Part shown: positions 22,012 through 30,300 of the stretch, in pieces
Numbering within the stretch: the stretch's first letter is position 1
How the letters are laid out: each line of letters starts with the position of its first letter
Program-made: the position numbers and the translations under genes
NCBI GenBank assembly: GCA_905221605.1
Contig: CAJNDS010001335.1
Coordinates: 1,414,438-1,478,437 of the forward strand
Direction of reading: 5' to 3'
Source of the DNA: Symbiodinium natans
Lineage: Eukaryota; Sar; Dinophyceae; Suessiales; Symbiodiniaceae
DNA: 64,000 nucleotides
The notes under the pieces: model-generated
The model's database searches: none
What the model was told of the DNA's origin: nothing
The model's input: only the letters and a program-made list of their open reading frames with translations

Positions 22012-23593
22012 GCAGCCCGCTTACAGTTGCACTTAGGGGTTTAGGGTTTAGGGTCCTCGGCCCCCCCAAAAGCCCCGAGACTCCAAAGCAACAGGGGTTT
22101 AGGGTTTAGGGTTTAGGGTTTAGGGTTTAGGGGAGTCCGCTATCCGAAAGGTCAAGGGCGTGCTCCATGTCGGGGCAAACGTTGGGCAGGAAGCAGTTTC
22201 TCTGCTGCAACTGGCCCTAAACCCTAAACCCTAAACCCTAGACCCTAAACCCTAAACCCTAAAGCCGGGTTTGGGCTTCGGAAGTTTGGGGGGTTTAAAC
22301 CCTGTGCAGGGCGCGGCGTTCGGAAGACTTGAAGCCTGAGCGGCCGAGCCTTCCATGTAAGCACCGCAAGGAGCGGCACAACATCAGGGGTTTGGGGTTT
22401 GGGGTTTAGGGTTTAGGGTTTAGGGTTTGGGGTTTAGGGTTTAGGGTTTAGGGTTTGGGGTTTGGGGTTTAGGGTTAAGGGTTTGGAGATAAGGGTTTAG
22501 GGATGGAGTGGAGACTGAACACCTCGCAGCGCGAGGCCACATATGACGAACTCGGCGTGCCCTTCGTGCGACTTGCCAGAGACCCTAAGCCCCTTCAGTT
22601 TCAGCCTGCATGGATGCACATTAACATAAGGATCCTACTCTTGGGGTAGTACTATATGACGGCTCCTAGAAGGGGGATTTTGGAACATTATGTTTGTAGA
22701 ATCCTCATGTTTATGTGGTTTTTTGGGGCCTCTAATTAAGCGTTTAGGGGTTGGGTTGAGCCTTAAAGGTTCAGATTTTGCTCAGGACCTTTGAGGGTGC
22801 TCTTGTCTCCGAAAGGTTCAGGGAAGCTTCGGTTGAACTTGCGGGCTTAGGGTTCATAGCTAGTTTAAGGTTTAGGGTTTAGGGTTTAGGGTTTAGGGTT
22901 CAGGGCTAGTGTGAGGTTCTCTTCCTAAACCCTAAAGCCCTCAAACCCCTGACTACAAGTTGCTTGCTAACCCCGCCCAAAAGCACACATATTCTTCCTG
23001 CTAAGGGAATATGGGTATCATTCTTGGTTTAGGGTTTAGAGTTGGGGTCTAGGGTGTATTTTTGTATTTATTATTATTATTTATTTTTTTGTTTTTTGGG
23101 GGGGGGGGGGGTTCTCAAGCAAAAGCGAGTGAGTATATTTCTCGGCAGGCTCTGGATTGAAGCGCAAGAGGAGTGCCGAGAAGAGCTCGAGGAGAATTTG
23201 CGGGTGGCGCGGGGAGCTCTTTGCTGATACCCCTGAAGACTTGGGATGTTTCCCCCCCTTATACCAACAGCAGTCCTTTTTTTTTTAAGGAGTTATAGTA
23301 CCCCCCTATGAGAAGAATGCCGATTAAGGACTGTTAGTCCCAGGGGGGACATCCCAACCCTGGGCCCTAAACCCTGAACCCCTCATTCCTAAGGTTTGTG
23401 ATTTGGATTTATTTGGGTATTTGAGGGGGTACCGACTATATACCCCCCCCCCCCCCCCCCCAAAAAAAAAAAAAAATCCGTACTCCCTCTGAAAAGGAAA
23501 CCCCCCGCAAAAGGGTACACCGAATTTCCAATTTTGGAAACCCTTGTGTGGAGTTGCAGATGTGGAAAGCATTGCTTTCGTGTGTGTGCGTGT

Positions 23594-23638
<45 letters not shown>

Positions 23639-24325
23639 TGTGTGAGTGAGTGAGTGAGTGAGCGACTGAGTGAGTGAGTGAGTCCATGCAGATGACCATA
23701 TGCCAGTGGAAAGAAGTGCTTGTTTTCCTGCGGGTTTTTGGCGCGGATTAGGGCCACCTTTGCGGGATTACATGGATCAGGCTTGCGGATCGGGATTAGC
23801 CCCCTCCGGCCCTTGATCTGCCCAGAGAAGCACATGTACCCACAATAAACGTATATATATATATATACATATGTATGTTACGTATATGTATATGTTTATG
23901 TATATATATATATATACACCTATATAGATGAATACTGTATTTCTGCACACACATGTATGTATGTATGTATGTATGTATGTGTGTGTGTGTATGTATGTAT
24001 GTATGTATGTATGTATGTATGTATGTATGTATGTATGTATGTATGTATGTATGTATGTATGTATGTATGTATGTATGTATACATATATGTGTAGTGCTTC
24101 TATACATAATGCATATAGGGGCTGCAGTAGTTCAACGTATCGGAGGTGCACAAGAGACAGCGTGATGTGGTTGCCATCACGGCCATCAGTAGCGAGGAGG
24201 GGCAGGCGACCCTGTACAGGACCCCCGTCTGCTTTGCTGCAGTTTAAGGTTTACGGTTTCAGGTCTGTAGGGTTGAGGGTTGAGGGTTGCTGGTGGCCCT
24301 CCTGTAAGTCAACGGAAAGCAAGAG

Positions 24326-24359
<34 letters not shown>

Positions 24360-27300
24360 TTCGAGCCTCATGTTGGCGGATTGAGCTATGTGGAGCACGC
24401 ATACCATAATAGGGTTAGGGTTTAGGGTTAGGGTTTAGGAGTCAAAGTGTTGTTCGGGAACCTCGCGTGTTCTGCGTGTGCGAGTTGCACACTTGTCTCG
24501 GTGCTGCTGGCTCCTCCCTAAACCCTCAACCCTAAACCCTAAACTCTGAACCCGAAACCCTACTAAAACTGCAAGCGAGCTGCCTAATCTTGCTCCTTCG
24601 TTGTCCACGACTGTCGCTAAACCCTAAACCCCAAAACCCCAAAACCCTAAACCTTTGCTGTGTTGGACTGAGGACGGACAACTCCATCTCCTCCTCGCTC
24701 AAGCCCCTGGGCAACGGCCACCGGAGTGGCTTGGCGACAGCACCAGGGTTTCGAGTTTAGCGTTAATTAGTTTAGGGTTCAGAAAGGGTGAGGGTGTATA
24801 AGGTTTCGGTTTTAGGGTTTAGGGTTAGAGGTTAGGATTTAGGGTTGAGAGTTTAGGGCTTATAGGGTTTCGGGTGTAGAGTTTAGGGCTGATAGGTTTG
24901 GTAGGGTTGAGAATGTGGGTTCACAAGGTTGAGGGTGCAACAGCCCTGAAACACCCTCAAAACCCTCGACCCCAACGCCCCAACGCCCAATTCCACAACC
25001 CTAAACCCTAAACCCTAAAAGGCTTTTCAAGAATGCCCGGCAGGACTCATCTTCTCACTTAGGTTGTTGGATCCCTTGTAGACTCCTACATTGGGCTGCT
25101 CCCCCTTATACTAACAGTCCCTAGTAGGGATTAGGGTTTAGGGTTTAGGGGGTACTATCCTCCCTATTAAGGACTGTTAGTATACGGGGGAACAGCCCAA
25201 CCCATACACACGAAGGCCCCCTAAACCCTACAGCGTTTAACGCCCATAAGGTAAAACCCTCAAACCCTCAACCCTAAGCCCCAAGCCCCAAACCCTAAAA
25301 CCTAAACCCTAAACCCTCAACCCTAAGCATGTTCTTATGTTATTGTGAGATACCAGCAGGTTTCGGGTGAACCTTCTGACCTAATATAGGGGTCGGAAAT
25401 ATTACCAATAGTATATTCCCTGATGGTTCCTTTACATGCATTCTGAAAAAAAAAACCAAAACCGTCTTCTTATTATTCAGGCCCCTACAGTAGCCCTAAA
25501 CCCTAAACCCTAAAACACCCTAAACCCTAAGCCCTAAACCCTAAACCCTAAACCCTAAACCCCAAACCCTAAACCCTGTTCTGAGTATGAAGGCCCCTTT
25601 TGTACCTCAGCCTGTGCTTGCAAAGGCTACTTTCCCTTCATCGACCAAGCATCGCCGAAGAAGGCGGCTGCAGGGTTGAGACTGCAGAGGGTTCAGGGTT
25701 TAGGGTTTAGGGTTTAGGGTTTAGGGTTTAGGGTTTAGGGTTTAGGGTTTAGGGGTTAGGGGTTAGGGGTTAGGGTTTACGGGTTCGGCTCCCCCATTCC
25801 CGCATTGAGTTTAGGGTTTAGGGCTTAGGGTTCAAGAATTGAGGTTTAGGGTTTAAACCCCTAAAGCCTACACCCCTAAACCCTAGACCCCTCAACCCTA
25901 AATCTTAAACCTCAACCCCTAAACCCCAAACCTTAAATTCCTAAACCCTAAACCCTAAATTCCTGAACCCTAAACTCCTAAACGCCCTAAACCCTAAACT
26001 CCTAAACCCCCTAAACCCTAGTGAGGTGAAGACGGAGACGCTGGAGGGACTATTGGCCCGATTGTCCTTGGAGCCAGCTCGCTTTGACTTCCTCTACCTG
26101 GATGTACAAGGCCGGCTGTCGGCGGTTTAGGGTTTAGGGTTTTGGGTTTTGGTTTTTGTGTTTTGGGTTTGGGGTTTTTGGGCTTTAGGGTTTTGGGGTG
26201 TTGCGGCTTCAGGGTGTGGGGTTTTGGGGCTTTAGGGTTTAGGCTTGAGGGTTCAGTGTGCAGGGGGTACACCTTTAATGGATTTAGGGTTTGGGGTGTG
26301 TAAGTTTAGGGTTCTATGGTTTTGGGGTCTAGGTGTTTAGGTTGAGGAGTCTACGGTGTTGCGGTTTAGGGTTTAGGGGTTTAGGGTTTCAGTAGGTTCA
26401 TGGTTTAGGGTGTAGGTGTTCAGGGCTTGTTCTTTTTTCTTCGGATTGGTATTTTGCGTTGTTCTTGCAGGGGCCTCTGTGCCCTAAACCCTAAAGCCTA
26501 AGCCCTAGAGCCTAAGCCCTAAACCCTGAACCCTAGACCCCTAAACCCTAAACCCCAAGAACTCACTGCCATGAGAAGCCCATCCCTGAATCCCTAAGAA
26601 GGTGCTGGGATGCTCCTTAGTATTGCGTTAGAGTGGGGCATGTGCTGCAAATTTTCTTTCTATATATATATATATATGTATATTCTTTCAGCTGTATTCA
26701 TATATCTTTTTTTGTATGTCTGACTCTTTATTGTTGATTTACCTTTTTGCTATTATCATTTATGACTGTTATGTTTTTTTTTGGGGGGGGGAGGGGGGGG
26801 CGGGGGCGGGGGGGTGGTTCGAAAACCCTAAGAGACCCACCTGACTGCTCAGGAAGCGAGCTCGACGTGCTGCGGGGCAGTGGGGGTGCTCTTAGCCACA
26901 TCCGCCACCCCTCCGCAAGTTCGGCGAACAAGATCGGTTTAGGGTTTAGGGTTTAGGGTCCAGGGTTTAAGGGCTTAGGGCTTAGGGTTTAGGGTTTACG
27001 GTTTAGGGTTTAGGGTTTAGGGTTTAGGGTTTCTCCCCGGCCTCCGAAAGAAGGACCCGCAATTTTCAACAGTCATGTGATAGTCGTCGGGTGCCTGTGT
27101 ACCACATGCTCGGACCCAGAGTAGGCCCTTATTCCCCTGTTTGCTTATTCCTTTTTGTTTTTTGGGGCGGTTCAGGTCGCCAAAGAAGCCGGTTTAATCA
27201 ACCCAAGAAGGGCAGCCCTTTGATTTCTAGGCTACTCGTGGGTCTGGAATGGCATGTTTCTTGGGGTAGTTACATGGTCCCTGAGTATGGGTGCTTAAAA

Positions 27301-30300
27301 GGGACGCCTTTTACACCCGTTATATACTGTACGCAGGGATTTAGGGTTGTAGGGGTTTAGGGTTTCAGGATAGGGTTTAGGGGATTAAGGGCCCACACAA
27401 CTACCTTTAGAATGTTTCCCTAAACCCTAAACCCTAAACCCTAGACACCAGGCTGTTGAAGTTCAGGTATTGCACTTTTGGTCCCCAGACCTATCTTTCC
27501 CCAAAATTGTTTTAGGGTTCAGTGTTTAAGGTTTTGGGTTTAGGGAGCATTGTTAAACAACCTTCCCCCAGCGTAGGGCTTTTTACAATTTGGAGGCCAG
27601 TAAGGATCCACACGGCGTTACCAGAAACCCCATTGCTTTATTTCATGGTGCGCTGCAAACTGTATGCTGTGAATGCAGAAACAGATTATTCCCTAAACCC
27701 TAAACCCTAAACCCTAAACCCTAAACCCTAAACCCTCACCCCTCAATCCTTCTGGTGCTGGCTCGGGTTTGCCTCGAAGCTTTCCTCTCTCATCCTGCCG
27801 TAGTTCAGGCCTCAGCGTGCTTAGGGTGAGGGCCTAGGTCTCGAGCACGGTTTCGGGGTTTGTTTTTTGTCTTTTCTTGGGGTTTGGGGGTCTAGGGTTT
27901 TTTGTTGGGCTTAAAGTTTTTGATTTTTGGGGGTTTGGGGTCCAGGGTTTTTGGGAGTTGGGGTTTCCTTTTTTGGGTTTAAAGTTTTTGTTGTTTTTGG
28001 GGTTTGGGGTCTAGCGCTTGGCGGTCTAGCCAGGCTACATCATGACCGAGATCTCGGCGGAGGAGCACTACAAAGGTGGCTGCATGGAGGGCGACCTCCA
28101 CGAGAATTGGCCAAACAACTGTCCCACGGTGTAGGGTTTCAGGGTTCAGGGTTTAGGGTTTAGGCTTTAGGGTTTGGGGTTAAGGGGGGCTTCTGCTATT
28201 AAGACTTAAGACCTTAAAAAAGGTACTGTACCTGAAAAGGGACCACGCTTTTGAGAAGTGGCCACAACACACATGCGCGCCAAACCCTAAACCCGAATCC
28301 ACTAAGCCCTCAACCCCCAAACCCCTGAACCCCTACACCCCGAAACCCCTAAACCCCTAAACCCCTAAACCCCTAAACCCCTAGACCCCTAAACCCCTAA
28401 ACCCCGTAACCCCTAAGCCCCTAAACCCCTAAACCCCTAAGCCCCTAAACCCAAAACCCTAAACCCTGTGTCTTGCTTCTGGCAGCTCAGCTGTGGTTCG
28501 GGCAGGGTTTAGGGTTTAGGGTTGAGGCTTTAGGCTTTAGGCTTTAGGCTTTAGTCTTTAGGCTTTAGGCTTTAGGCTTTAGGCTTTAGTGCTGCAGCGA
28601 AGATGCGGCTCCGAAAGCTGAACCGTGAAGCCACGGACCCTGGAAGCCGTGCACAGGCCCGCAAGGCCTAGAAGAGACCACATCGGCGCCCGAAGGGCCC
28701 CCGATCCGACCCCCGAACCTCGAAAAACTCTAAGCTCCAAACCTTGAACCCCAAAACCCTGAACTCTAGACCTTGAACTTTGAAAACCTCAACCCTAATT
28801 ACCCACATGACCCAACTAAGGAGTTTCCCCCTGCCTCCTGAATCCCTAAACGCGAAGCCTTGGACCTTAGAACCTTAAAACCCTAAACCCTAAACCCTAT
28901 AGCCCTAAGTGGCATGGACCTTTGTGTATTATTTGGCAACCCCTTTTGTTTTATATTTTAAACATAATAAAAACTTAAGAAACCACCCTTCAAAAAAACC
29001 TCGGCGGCGTGGTTGAACTTTCTCCTGCCCAGGTTTGGGTTGGGCAGAGGCATCGAATGTTTTATAGGAATTTGAGTTTAGCATTTAGTACTTAGGACTT
29101 AAGGGTTAAGGGTTCGTTGTCGGTTTTCGGGTTAACCTCGTGATGAATGGGCAGGGTTTGTCTGCTTAAGGCTTAATTAGCCTCTTGAGCTCGGGATTTT
29201 CATCATGGGGTTTAGAGTTTAGGGTTTATGCGAACAAGAGGCCACTCTTCTTGTCCTGGTCTTCCCTAGTCTATTCGTTCCACTGCACGAAATTCATATC
29301 CTTTCGAACATCAGCGAAAGGGACACCAAGGAGGCGCCAAGAAGCGTGAAGTGCAGTCATTGGATGCATGATGTCATCTAATTACTTTTATCCACATGCT
29401 CCGTCTCTCAGAAAAGGGAGAGCGGAGAAAGGAGGAGAACGAACATGGGAAAAGAAAGGAAGGAGAGCTAGAGAGAGGATAGAAAGATAGAGAGGAGAAA
29501 TGAAGGACAAAGACCGTGCAAGAAAGGAGTGAGCGATGCTCGGGAAAAAAGTGCAAGGGGAAAGGAAAAGGAACAGTGGAGAACAAAAACAAGTGTCCTG
29601 CCCTACCTATTCTCTTTTCTTTTTGATCTTCTCCCACCCCTTTTTGTTCTCCGAGCGGCCCTCTTTTCGCCATCGCTTCCTCCTTCCTCTTCTTCATTGT
29701 TTCTGTTTCCTTCACCCTGTTTCCCTATCTGTCCCTCTTCCACTGTATCCCTTCTTCCCTTGTCCCTCTTCCACTGTATCCCTTCTTCCCTCTTTTTCAT
29801 GACTAAACTACTGTCTCCTTCTCTTTGCTTCTCCATCTGTCTCCATCTCTTTCACTCCGGAGCCCCCCGGTGTTTTCTGTTCATTGCTCATCCTTTCTCT
29901 GACTATACGAGGCAGACCCTGTAGACCTGGCCCTGCACTGCCTCTTTCCACACACTCCAAACCCTTCTGAGCCTCCGCAACCGTTTCAGGCTGCCTTCAG
30001 GGAGCGTCCCCAAGGGGCCTCGAGTGAAGGAAAGGTGTGAGAGGAATTTTACTTTGAACATCCCCACCCTCTCTTAGCGGAGATAATCTGGGGTTGGGCA
30101 CTCCAGGGAGACTCTGGGGCTGGGCACTCCGGGGTTGGGCAGATTTCTGGGGTTGGGCACTCTGAAAAATCTGGGGTTTGGGGTTGGGCTCTGGGATTGG
30201 GCACTCCAGGGAGACTCTCCAGGGAGACTCATTCCTTAAGTTCCTAAATTCGAGCTGTTTTAGGAATTTAAGGAATTTAAGGAATTTATAAAATTTTAAC

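Noticed and set aside
22303-22357. Exon-like segment ARRSEDLKPERPSLP with GTAAGC donor
   Set aside because: It lies inside an FkbM intron; including it would break the conserved motif I to LWIEA spacing. It may be chance or an alternative exon.
23389-24165. Open frames of 70-165 aa with Ser-Leu, Tyr-Ile-His or Met-Tyr-Val-Cys runs
   Set aside because: Microsatellite translations; only 24131-24219 within this stretch is coding, as part of the FkbM gene.
24560-24660. Minus-strand 60-aa frame and + strand GC-rich bits near 24560
   Set aside because: No splice support, and it sits in an FkbM intron.
28596-28670. Exon-like segment MRLRKLNREATDPGSRAQAR ending in TAG
   Set aside because: Inside the inferred 28102-30749 intron and not needed by the FkbM fold. 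Kept in mind if the gene in fact ends near here.
29374-29924. Ser/Phe/Leu-rich and Glu/Lys-rich open frames on both strands
   Set aside because: Low-complexity purine/pyrimidine sequence with no splice or family support.
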